DNA of 64,000 nt from Gossypium raimondii (lineage: Eukaryota > Streptophyta > Magnoliopsida > Malvales > Malvaceae), in contig NC_068575.1 in the NCBI RefSeq assembly GCF_025698545.1, forward strand, positions 52,213,980 to 52,277,979, written 5' to 3'. This document shows positions 36,702-48,777 of the stretch, piece after piece. Both the position numbers and the translations under genes were made by a program. Numbering within the stretch: the first letter of the stretch is position 1; each line of letters opens with the position of its first letter. Below the pieces are notes generated by a model. The model was not told where the DNA came from. It worked only from the letters and a program-made list of their open reading frames with translations, and did no database searches.

Positions 36702-36709
36702 AGGTACAC

Positions 36710-39020
36710 ATGGTACTGTACTGTCTACCTATTCTGACATCCACACCAATTTTTAACACTATAAATAAATGAAATTTTTAACAAAAACGATCGAAGACTA
36801 ATTTATCTATTATTTAATATATAAAAAAATTAACTACGTTCATGACACTTTTACCCATTATCTCCTATAAATTAACTAATGTTTATGTTTGAGTCAAAGA
36901 GTATTAAAAATGCCAACGATCTCGTACTTTCATATCCATAGAAAAAGTAGAAAATTTATATTGGTTAGTTAGATATTGAATCTGCTTATAAATGAGCCTG
37001 TCGTCAGTAGATATTGACTATTCAATGTTGATGTAGCTTTTTTCTTATCCTTTTGCATTTATAGTAATAATAAAATAAATAAGTAACTTTAGATTTTGAA
37101 GATTGTATCATCAATAGATGTTGACTGTTCAATGTTCATATACTATGCAAGGCCCAGATTTCTTTTACATTGATATCTTAAGCAAACTAGGTTTTAAAAT
37201 ATTTTATGTTTTTATTTTATATTTTAAAATTAAAATTATATTTGATAAACAAAATAAAATTTATGAGAAATAAAATTTAAAAATCACTACATTTATTAGA
37301 TTTGAATGAGGTAAAAATTTAAAATTTAAAATTTGCTAAAAAAAGAAGTTAAGATACGCGATAAGTTTTTTATTATTCAAAATTTAGAATTTAGTTATTG
37401 TATTGTCATTTTTAGGAATTTAGTCTTTTATATTTCAAAATTTAAAATTTAGATCTAACTATTAACACTATTAATTTTTTAGTTAAATTTAAGTTTATTA
37501 TAATGTCATCTTTTTATTACATGACTACTAAGTGATTTTTTTCAACAATGTCACACCAACAAATTTAACAAAAAAATTAACAATAGTAACAATTAGATTT
37601 AAATTTTAAAATCTGAAAAGTTAATGGAATAAATTCTTGAAAATAAAAATAAAGTGACTAAACTCTAAATTTTAGAAAATACAAGAACTTATGGCATATT
37701 TTAACCAAGAGAATATTTTTACGTTTAAATAGATTTGAATAACTCACTAATTAAATTTAAATTAAAAACAAAAATTTCAACTTTTATTGTTTTCTAAATC
37801 TAACATATTTTTATTTTCAAAAATTTAAATTTCTTTGTGTTTACTTAGACATCTAAGAAAATGAAAGTTGGTCAACTTTTTGAAATCAAGTGGCTTTCGA
37901 CAACATGAAAAAATTCATTTTTTAAATTTTCTGAAACTACTTTTTATTTTTATTTTTAAAGAACAGTTTCCATTTTTCTATAATAAAAACATAATAAATA
38001 AAATAAATTACATGTATATAAAATCCAACTAGAGTTAATATTATAAAACTATTAAAAATATTTTACGTTGTTAATTCATTTAATTTCTATTTTATAATAA
38101 AAATAATGAAAACAACTTTTTATTATTTTCTACTTTTCACATATTTTCACTTTTTAAATATCATTTTAAGAAATTCAACTAAATACATTTTCTTGAATGC
38201 TTTTCATTTTCCATGAAAAGAAAATAACATATGCTTCTCGAGACCAAATAAAACTTACATTCTTCTTCTTCTTCTTTTGGCACACAAAACTTTCCTTCTC
38301 ATTCCTAAAATATATTGATTATACTAAAACACATAAAAGAATAGCAATATTGTTAGTCCTTAATAAATTATCTCCATGTTCAATTTTGTTTTTTATTAAA
38401 TTATGTTTTTGACACCATTGTTTATATTCGTATTTTTATATACATAAGTTTAATTCAAAAAATTAAATTATTTCTACTATAATTTAAATTTCTAAAACTA
38501 TTGAACAAATTGAGAAAACTCAAAATCGAGATTGAAATCAAACTTTTTTTATTAAAAATAAGCTTAATCAAATGAAATAAAAAAAACTAATTTTTATCTT
38601 AAAACTCTGAAAATAAAATTCAAATAAAATAAAACAGAATTTTAAAGCTACTTGTGCAAACTATTTTATGAGTGACAGAGAAGAAAATATTAATAATCTT
38701 TCTATTTATCTTAACATTTTCATATTTGAAAAGTATTAAGGTCTTGCATATAAATAGAAAGTTCCATTCATAGTACAATTATAAGTATAAGATATGATAT
38801 AAATTGTAAGTATAAGAATAAATAAAACTTCGACCAACTACAATAATATATAGAGTTAACCAATACAATACACAATAAACTAAATTGGACACACAATCTC
38901 CTTTTTCCAAATAGAATGCTAAGAAAGAAATCGGAAATAATAATAATAATAATAAAAGAATGACATTTCATTTGTTTTAATTTTTTATTGTGGATCATGC
39001 TCATCTTAATCCATTTCAAA
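36710..39020. other. Long AT-rich intergenic stretch
   Basis: Mostly A/T with short simple repeats, such as a TTCTTCTTC run near 38261-38276 and an (AAT)n run near 38937-38957. No gene or bounded element is recognised. Confidence 0.55.
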
Positions 39021-40535
39021 GGAATCGGAAAATATATTAATGAAAAGGAAATTTGAATTGTTAAAAGAGAAATTGAACATTTTAATGTTTTATTATGAAC
39101 TAAAATTAGAAAAGATGTATTTGCATATGAATATGCATTTGATGCCTAAGGGTTTTGCACTTTGGTGCACTAGTGTGATGTAGTTTAAGTTCTTACAACC
39201 TACTTGGTGTAGTGTAGTTAATCTATGTATCCGGGTCCATTTTATTAGGGTTTCATCGAGCAAAACATTATAATTGAAATTGGACACTTGAAAATGTAAT
39301 AAAATGAATTCGATTGATCAATTGGATACGATATTGAAATGAATAATATGTAATTGGTGTAAAGTTATAGATTGACAATAGAATGTGACATTGAAATGAA
39401 ATAGGTGAAATTGGTATAATCCTATAAATTAATGATAGAATGAAATTAATATGAGTTATGTGGAAGTGGTATAAACCAGTTATGTTTTGAGTTTTGCTTT
39501 TGATGTTTAATGAGTATGAACACTTATGCTCACCTTGTTGCTATTTTAAGTGTCATGTTCTAGCCAAAATTTATGCTAAAACTATGGTAGCTAACATGCT
39601 TAGGTATGATCAAGGTAAACATAGTATTTTCCATTTGAATCTACTAAGCATTTGTATGCTTACTTTAGTTGCTTCTCCTACTTGTAGATTATCAACTTGC
39701 AGAACTTTCAAAGTCAAATCTTTGCGGACATCACACTATTGACAAAACGGTATAAATATATAATTTTTTTTTTGTTCTTAATGTTGTGGCATGTATTTAG
39801 GATCACTATGTCATGTAGATGGTCAATTTAATGTGTGTGCCAAAGATGTAATTTGTGACTAAGTTTGTGTCGCTTTATAAGCTTGGTATATGATTGAATT
39901 GGTGCTTAGTTTTATCATGCTAAATGCCATTTTGAACTTAATATTTTAAGCTTACTTAGGCTTTATATGTCATAATATACTAAATGAGGTGCTTTGGCTT
40001 GTTAATGTGGGAATATGACTTGGAATATCTAAGTTTGAGAATGTGGTTGTGTTTTGTGCTCCATGAATGAAAAAGTGCTATAATGAAGATTTGGCATAGT
40101 TTGATATGATAATATGCATTGGTAAAATGGGCAAATTGATGTTTGTTTGAAACAAGTAAGTGTACATGGTTGCACATATGTGTTTTATAGAGTAAAACTA
40201 AAGAAGGATTTGAGTTGATAGTGGACTATCAGTAAAGTCGCAACACCATCTCTTGGATGTCGCAACGCCAACCTCAACGTCGCGACGTTGAAAACCTTGA
40301 TGTCGTGACTTTAGATGAAAGATAGGATGAACCATAGTATATTGTCTTTAGGGTCGGAACACCATCCCTTAATGTCACGACGCCAACCTTTGAAGTGACT
40401 ACATTCAACCCCAAGGTCACGACGTCCAATCGGTATAGTTTGGAAAACTTTGCAATTTGGTCCTCGAGGAGTGAAGCTTGTTTACTGTCTCGAGGTCATG
40501 ACATCAACCTTAAATCTTTTGAAAGTGTTGCAATT
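39020..40535. repeat. LTR-like debris with GTCGCGACG words
   Basis: This resembles decayed Ty3/gypsy-type LTR sequence of large-genome dicots. It has long runs of GAAATTGGTA-like words, then (40215-40520) many variants of GTCGCGACGT, GTCGCAAC and GTCACGACG. No open frame and no clear borders are seen. The family call is from general pattern only. Confidence 0.35.
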
Positions 40536-40702
40536 TCATCCTTCAATGGTCCAAGTTAACAAAGAGTTTTCGTAAGCTCGTATAAACCCGATTTGGAATA
40601 TGTATTGATATAATGGTTTAATAATCGTGTTATTAGAATTTATTTGTTGTATTAATGGAAAATATGTTTTGTTTAAATGAAGTTTCTCCGACAACGAATG
40701 TA

Positions 40703-41930
40703 GTTGTAACGGCTCAATTTCCAGTGGTACCAAAAAATGCGGTTTCAAAACCCCATTTCTGTAAACTGAGTTCATAAATTAAGACTTAGAAACTAAATTG
40801 TAAAATATTAAAGATTGGTCTAGTAATTTTTCTCGAATTAATAGTTAATTAAGACTGAGAAACTAAATTGTAAAAGTTCAATTGCTATAGAGTTTTAATT
40901 GCCAAAAGGCTTAAGGACTCAAATAGCAATTAGCCAAAGATCCAAAATGGTAAATAAATTATTTTATAGCATAGGATAATGGATGATGATGTTATTTTCC
41001 ACTAATAAGGTTACTGGTAATTAATGTAAAATAGTTAAAGGTTTAGTTAATTAATTAAGGTTAATTAAAGTATAAAATGTTAAATTGGTGGAAAAAACTG
41101 TCATCTTCCTCATTTATTTTCTTCTTGCCGTCCATGGAATTAAAAATCTAAGGAAATTCTACAAACTTTCGGCCATTATTTGGTAAGCAAATTCAAGTCA
41201 TTTTCTTGTGATCTTTATGAATTTAAAGTCAATGGAGCTTCATTTAGCTAGCCCATGTGCCAATTTGTAAAACTGTTAAAGTTTTAGAATGTTATAATTG
41301 TTGATTTCTTGAAGAATTAGACTTGAAATTGATAGATTTTAAGCCTATGTTATGAAAAGAACTAGATTGTAAAGTTAATTTAGCTTATTGTAAACCTTGT
41401 TATATTAGAGACTAAATTAAATAAATGTAAAACTTGACATGAAATCGGATTTTAATTCGAAGCTAGAAATCAAAAGTTAAGCTTATCCGGAGTTTAGGTA
41501 CTAAATTGAATAAAATGAACATTTTGGGGGAAATCGAAAAGTAAATTTTATAGGATCATGCATATCATAGTATAGTATAAGAATGTTTGATATTGATTTG
41601 TGATATAAATAATTGTTTAGATCAAGAATCGGATCGAAGTGGAGTTAGTCGGAGAAAAACTAAAATTGTGGATTCTTGAAGTATCTATTCTTTTCACATT
41701 TTGGACAGGCAAATTCATATAAAACTTACTATCTTATTTTATATTACGTGTGAATTGTATTTGATTTGATCTATATGTTTAGATATAATTGAAATTTAGT
41801 GAAATTGGTATGTGTGGCTTATATGGACTGAATTGAAAAATTATGTGAATATTAGCCACAATGAAATAGTACATGGTGCAAATGTGAATGCTCATTGATT
41901 ATAGGACTTCTAAATGAAACACGTGTTGGA
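40703..41930. repeat. Possible solo LTR or LTR fragment
   Basis: It starts TGTAACGGCTCAATTTCCAG, in the style of large dicot LTRs, and continues with AACTAAATTGTAAAA words. It carries no coding sequence. The end is not defined and no target duplication was found. Confidence 0.3.
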
Positions 41931-42480
41931 AAAATTCTGGTTTAAAAACGATTTTCTTACACAACGAAAAATTAAATTTTTGAAAATCGATCCGGTTTGT
42001 AATTTTTATAGCAATAAACCTTAACCGAATTCATACATGCGTTTTTGGATAAGCGGATCCTTGATATTTTCTAGTTTTCAACCTAACAATATTTTGCACT
42101 ATTCTCGTACCACAAATTGCTTCGAGTGTGGACTCGAACGAATTGAATCAAAACACAGAACTAGAAAAAGTTTTCCTTTTGGGGTGAAAACATAAATTCT
42201 CTCTTGTATAATAGAAACTGGTAAAATTGTTATTCTGAAACATATATTTATAAGTTAAAAATAAATTCTCTTTATTTTTCGACAGAATAACAATCTCTCA
42301 AAAGTTGTGTAAATAACTCTACCGGTGTCATCTATTTATAGGAAGAGTCGAAAACATTGTAAAGAAACCCAAATTAGAAGAGAACCTAAATTGGAATGGT
42401 TGTTGCAAAAAAAAAACGAATCAGAGAAACTAGGCATACACAATAACCATCATGATATATATCAGTGATATACAGAGGGG
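41931..42480. repeat. Unclassified LTR-like fragment
   Basis: It begins TGTTGGAAAAATTCTGG after a CACG, and contains repeated AAATTCTCT words and a leader-like part (ATTTATAGGAAGAGTC). It could be one LTR of a lost copia element. No partner copy is seen in the window. Confidence 0.25.
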
Positions 42481-43896
42481 ACGAACGTACCTCTATTTCT
42501 TCCCAATCATAAAAATGCATCAATGGTGATATTTGCTAGAACACTAGATAAACCTGTGCTAAATAGTTTATTGATCTGAACCTCAATAGAATTTGAAATA
42601 ACAAAAATAATAATTAGTAAGATTAATGAAATATGACGTGAACTTTTGTATATCCTTACAATTTAAGGATTTATCCTATGGTTCAGACTTATGCTTGTAG
42701 AATTTGGGAAATCAAAATAATTATTTGGCTTGAAGTTCAAATGTAAAATGTCAAAGTGCATACAGACCTAAATCAAAAGCAGCACTGTATTCCTCCCACC
42801 AATCATGGCAAGCATGCGTAGAAAATAATGATTACGGAATGAACCTGAAACATTCCCATTTCCCACGCAACAAGTTAACTAACAATTACGATGTAAAGAA
42901 CTAACCGAACAAGCTGGCGTTGGTCAACAACATCGAGAACTAAATTCAGTGAACTTAAAGGAAATCAAAAAGAGACCCTAACACGTGAAAATTACCTATG
43001 CCGAAAGTATGGATGGATTGCATCACACTTCTTGATTTGTCAAACGCTTTTGTATACAGTGATAAATGTTTCTCTCGCCTTTGATAGAGTGACAAATGTT
43101 TCTCTTGCTTTCGACAGACACATCAGTAATAAGAAAAATCATAGGAATTGAGCCTCGAATGTTAGATAGCATGTTAGCCACCTGTTAATGACAACATTTG
43201 TAACCTAAAAGAAATAAATGTCTTTGTTCATTACTGTTTCTAAAGCTGCTGCAATACTTCCACACTTAGGGGTTTTTTGTTATGCTTTGAAATATAAATA
43301 ATTAAAAAATAAAACTGAAAATACCTAAAATTATTGAAAAATTTTAAAAAAATTAGAAGTAAAATCTTCACAAACAACTTCCACAGATGATTTTTTTTTA
43401 CTTCACAAGAAAGTTTTTTGAATTTATCTTCAGTAATTTCAAAGGAGCACGATTCTTTACCCACACATTCCTGTTAAAATTTTCAAAATATATATTATTG
43501 AAAGATAATATTTCAAGATATTAAAAAAATAAAAAATAAAATAACTTACCTTTTCAATAATTGATAAAGCATCTACTTCCAAGTCATATTCGCTTTTGTC
43601 AAATGATCCATACACACCTTACGGATTACCAAAACTAACAAACTTAATCTTTGAAATTGGTCAATCTTAGCATGATAATGTCACTTTTTTTATTTCGTGA
43701 GTATTTATGCAAACCGATCCGGTTTCAATAGTTTGGAATTGTATAGCGAACGAATTACCACCAGATTGCTCAAATAATACCAAAGTGTTCTCACCATCTT
43801 TAAGAAATGATCGAGGAACATGATACCTATAAAACAACAAAATTATAATAATAAAAAAATACTAAAATATAAAATTATATATTTATATATGTAAAG

Positions 43897-44282
43897 TGTT
43901 AGAATTAAGTGACCCGAATCCATATTTAAATAAAATATAGTGGTAAAATAAAATAAAAGTAAAATCCCTATAGAATTATACTTATTTTATTTTATTTTAG
44001 AATGAGGTTTTTTAAACCTTATTAAACTCCATCTATTTGATATTGACTAGAATAAGGTGTTTCAATCTTACTACACTCCTATTAGAATATGGTTTTACAA
44101 GCCTATAAACAGACATAGTTTACTCCTCTTGTAATTATTCGAATTCGACATAGTGAATTTTCTTCTTCTCAGCCCCTGGTTTTTTTCCCAAAAGGGTTTC
44201 GACATAAAAATCTGTGTGTTCTTTATTTTTATTTCTCTTTTCTTTATGATATATTATCATTACCGACATTTTATTTTTTACA
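43897..44282 (+). repeat. 5' LTR of copia element 1
   Basis: TGTTAG..TTTACA, 386 bp. It matches 48393-48777 with about 30 differences by hand count (near 8 percent), so the insertion is old. Confidence 0.92.
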
Positions 44283-47200
44283 GATTGGTATCTGAGCTTC
44301 TGGGTTGTTCATCTCAATCACGATAATGGCGTCTTTGAAGTATGAAATTCCGCTGTTGGATCACAACACCAGATTCGTATTGTGGCAGATAAAGATGCAG
44401 ACAGTTCTTGCACAGATGGACTTAGAGGAAGCCCTGCTAGGGGTAGATAAGATGCCTTCAACATTGATGGAGGAAGAGAATAAGTGAAAGGATCAAAATG
44501 CGTTAACACAGTTACATCTGCATTTGTCTAACAAAATATTGTAGGATGTGATGAAGGAGAAGACCGCCGCTGGATTATGGAAAAGGTTGGAACAAATATG
44601 CATGTCAAAAACTCTAACTAGTAAGCTGCATATGAAGTAGCGTCTTTATGCTCATCGTTTGGAAGAAGGTGCATATGTGCACAAACACTTAATAGTGCTT
44701 GAAGAAATTCTCTCAAACGTGGAAGCCATAGAGGTTCAGTATAATAAGGAAGATCTAGGGTTGATTCTACTTTGTTCGTTCCCCCGTCTTATTCAACCTT
44801 TAGATATTCGATTTTATATAGCCGCGAGTCTCTCACAGTTGATGAGGTTTATGATTCTTTAACCTCGTATGATAAGATGAAACATCTTGTGGTTAAAACT
44901 GACTCTCAGAGAGAGGGTCTCATTGTTCATGGAAGACAAAATCGGAATGCTGATGATGATTATGGAAGAACACAGGAATGGAATCCTCGTGGTAAATGTA
45001 ATGGTAGATTGAAGTCTTCAAAATGAGGTAAAACTTGTAACTTTTGCAAGAAGAAAAGAAACATTAAATCTAAGTGCTATAAGCTACAGAACAAGATCAA
45101 AAGAGAGGCTGCGAATCAAAATAGAAAACAACCAAAAAATTTAGCTAAAGCTGATATTGTAGAAGACTACAGTGATGGTGAACTTCTAGTCGCTTATATA
45201 AACAATTTTAAAGTGAGTAAGGAGTGGATCCTTGATTCGAGCTACACCTTCCACATTAGTCTCAATCGGGATTGGTTTACAACTTACGAAATAGTGTTTG
45301 AAGGTGTTATTTTGATAGGAAATAATGCTTCATGTAAAATTGCATGTGTTGGAACAATTAAAGTTAAGATGTTTGATGGAGTTGTCAGAACACTTAGTGG
45401 CATGTGACATGTTCTGAAATTGAAGAGAAATTTAATTTCGTTGAGTGCTCTTGATTCAAAAGGGTACAAATACAGAACTGAAAGTGGGGTTTTGAAGATT
45501 TTCAAAGGTTCTCTCGTTGTGATAAAAAGGCAGAGAAAGACTGTCAAGTTATATGTTTTACAGGGTTCTACTGTTACTGATGATGCAACTGTCGTATCCT
45601 CTTTCTTGTTCGATGATGATATTACTAAACTTTGGCATATGTGCCTAGGGCATATGAATGAGAATGGCATGGCAGAATTGAGCAAAAGAGAACTTCTTGA
45701 TGGGCAAGGAATTTACAAACTGAAGTTCTGTGAGCACTGAGTTTTTGGGAAGCAAAAGAGAGTTCGATTCACCAAAGGAATCCATAACATGAAGGGAATG
45801 TTGGAGTATATTCAGTCTAATTTGTGGGGGCCATCCAGAATGCCTTCGAAAGGTGGAGCTAATTATATGCTAACTTTTATTGATGATTTTTCCAGAAAAG
45901 TTTGGGCGTTCTTCCTGAAGCAGAAAAATGATGTGTTTTTCGCATTTAAGTTTTGGAAAACTATGATTGAAAAGCAGATGATAAAAAAATAAAATGCCTC
46001 CGCACTGACAATAGCTTAGAGTTTTGTTCTGATGAGTTTAATAAACTATGCAACTCAGAAGGGATTGTGAGACACTTGACAATTCGTCATACTCCACAGC
46101 AAAATAGTATTGCAGAACGAATGAACAAAATGATCATGGAAAAGGTTCGATGTATGTTGTCAAATGCCAACTTACCAAAGTCGTTTTGGGCCGAAGTAGT
46201 CTCTACTGCATGTTTTTTGATCAATCAATCTTCATCCATTGCCATTGAGAAAAAGACTTCACAAGAGGTATGGTCTGGAAATCCTTCTGACTATTTTGAT
46301 CTAAAGATCTTTAGGTGTCTTGCGTATGCTCATATTGATAATGGAAAATTGGAACCGAGATCCATTAAATGTGTTTTTCTTAGTTATAAAGCTAGTGTAA
46401 AAGGGTATAAGTTATGGAGTCCTGAAAATAGAAAACTTGTGATTAGAAGAGATGTTGTTTTTTATGAAACTACTATGCTACCTAACTTATCTCTTAAAGT
46501 CTCTTCTAGTAAGAAAAATCAAAAGCATGTGGAGCATCAGATTAATCCAGAATCTACAGCAAAGTCGACTCCTCAAGCCAGTACAAAAATTCAAAATAGA
46601 GTTGTTTCTTCACCACAATACTCTGTCGCCAAAAACAGAATTAGAAGAGAAATTAAACCTCCAAAAAAGTATCCCGAGGCTGATCTAGTTACTTATGCTT
46701 TAAATGTGGCTGAAGATATAGATGCAAACCAATAGCCATCTAATTATTCTGATGCGGTTAGTTGTGAAGACTTAGAAAAGTGGATGTTTGCTATGCAATA
46801 GGAGATGGAATTACTCCACAAAAACAAAACATGGGATCTTGTGAAACTTCCTAAAGGTAAAAAGGTTGTTCATTGTAAATTAGTGTTTAAATAGAAAGAA
46901 GAGACTCTAGGAGTTGAAAAACCCAGATATAAAGCAAGACTTGTTGCAAAGGGTTACAGTCAAATTCTAAGAGTGGACTTCACAGATGTGTTCTCCCCAG
47001 TTGTGAAGCATAGTTCGATTCGAGCTTTGCTTGGTATTACGGTCATGCATGATTTGGAGCTTGTGCAGTTAGATGTAAAAACTGTATTTTCATATGGAAA
47101 ACTCGAGAAGGATATTTACATGCAACAACTAGAGGCTTTTACAGTCTTAGAAAAAGAGACTATGTTTACTTGCTAAAAAATTTCCTTTACAGTTTGAAAC

Positions 47201-48392
47201 AGTCACAAGGACAGTGGTACAAGAGGTTTGATTCCTTTATGACTTTTCATGATTTTAAAAGAAGTAGCTTTGACAATTGTGTTTAATTTAAGAAAAACAA
47301 TGATGTTTCTTTTGTGTATATACTCATTTATGTTGATGACATGTTGATAGCAGCAAAAGATAAATGAGAGATAAGAAAGGTTAATGCCCAACTAAGTGAA
47401 GAATTTGAGATGAAAGATTTGGGACCAGCAAAGAAGATACTTGGTATGGAGATTCTCAGAGATAGAAAAGTAAGTAAATTGTACCTAAGTCAGAAGGGGT
47501 ACATTGAGAAAGTTCTTTGCAGATTCAATATGCAGAATGCTAAGCTTGTTAGTACTCCTTTAGCAGCCTATTCAGACTTTCGTCGGCTTTGTCTCTATAA
47601 TCAGATAATGAGATTGAGTACATGTCACATGTTCCATACTCTAGTGTATCGGGATCTCTCATGTATGCTATGGTTTGGTCACGTCTAGATTTATCATATG
47701 CAGTCAATGCAATTAGCAGATACATGGCGAATCCCAGTAAAGAATATTGGAAAGTAGTTTAGTGAATTTTAAGATACTTACGAGGTACTACTGATGTTTG
47801 TTTACAGTTTGGAAGAACTAGAGATGGAGTCATTGGGTATGTTGATGCTGATTTTGTTGGAGACCTTGATAGAAGAAGATCTCTCACAAGTTATGTCTTT
47901 ATAATCGGATATTATGCAATCAGTTAGAAACCCACTTTGCAAACTACAGTTGCTTTGTTTACAACTGAAGCTGAGTACATGGCGATTACTGAGGCTTATA
48001 AATAAGCTATTTGGTTGAATAGACTCTTTAATGAACTCAATGAAGACCTTCAAATCAATACAGTATTTTGTGACAGTTAGAGTGTCATCTTCCTTACAAA
48101 ATATCAAATGTTTCATGAGAGAACAAAACACGTTGATGTTCGGTATCATTTTGTTCATGATATTATTGCTCATGGTGATATTGTTGTGAGCAAAATTAGT
48201 ACTCATGAAAATCCTGCAGATATGATGATTAAGTCACTTCCTATAACCAAGTTTGAGCATTGCTTAAACTTGATTGGTGTTCATTGTTGAAGTTAAACCC
48301 TTAAGGGGTTTTATAGAAGAGGTGGAGAACTTGTTCGTTGAGAGTTCGCGATGAAGAACTTGTTCATTGAGAATTCGTGTCAAGGTGGAGAT

Positions 48393-48777
48393 TATTATAA
48401 TTAAGTGACCCCAATCCTTATTTAAATAAAATACAGTGATAAAATTAATTAAAAGTAAAATTCTTATAGAACTACACTTCTTTTATTTTATTTTAGAATA
48501 AGGGTTTTTAAACCTTATTAAACTCCATCTATTTGATATTGATTAGAATAAGGTGTTTCAATCTTACTACACTCCTATTAGAATATGGTTTTACAAGCCT
48601 ATAAATAGAAATACTTTACTCCTATTGTAATTATTTGAATTCGACATAGTGAATTTTCTTCTCCTCTGCCCGTGGTTTTTTCCCAAAAGGGTTTCTACGT
48701 AAAAATCTGTGTGTTCTTTATTTTTATTTCTCTTTTCTTTGTGATATATTGTCATTACCGACATTCTATTTTTTACA
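48393..48777 (+). repeat. 3' LTR of copia element 1
   Basis: 385 bp. It follows the purine tract and ends ..TTTTTACA. Its first bases have mutated to TATTA. Confidence 0.92.

Larger units (their letters stand above)
43897..48777 (+). mobile_element. Degenerate full-length Ty1/copia retrotransposon
   Basis: It is 4.9 kb with direct LTRs at both ends, a primer site after the left LTR (TGGTATCTGAGC) and a purine-rich tract (AAGGTGGAGAT) before the right LTR. In order on the plus strand: a gag frame from ATG at 44326 (WQIKMQTVLAQ); a zinc knuckle whose His is replaced (CNFCKKKRNIKSKC); a protease whose site reads DSS, not DSG (near 45235); integrase with FIDDFSRKVW and HTPQQNSIAE; reverse transcriptase with LIYVDDML; and RNase H ending [14 protein letters not shown]. 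Order INT before RT defines copia. Many in-frame stops (often TAG in place of CAG) make it non-autonomous. Left flank TAAAG and right flank TAAAA give a 5-bp target duplication with one change. It sits in an intron of the beta-galactosidase pseudogene, in opposite orientation. Confidence 0.93.

Noticed and set aside
40536-40775. 79-codon minus-strand frame
   Set aside because: It lies in LTR-like debris with no similarity I can recognise.
47802-48206. 134-codon minus-strand frame
   Set aside because: It is the antisense shadow of the copia RNase H region.
43897-48777. Active retrotransposon
   Set aside because: Many in-frame stops, a lost zinc-knuckle His and a changed protease site show that it is dead.
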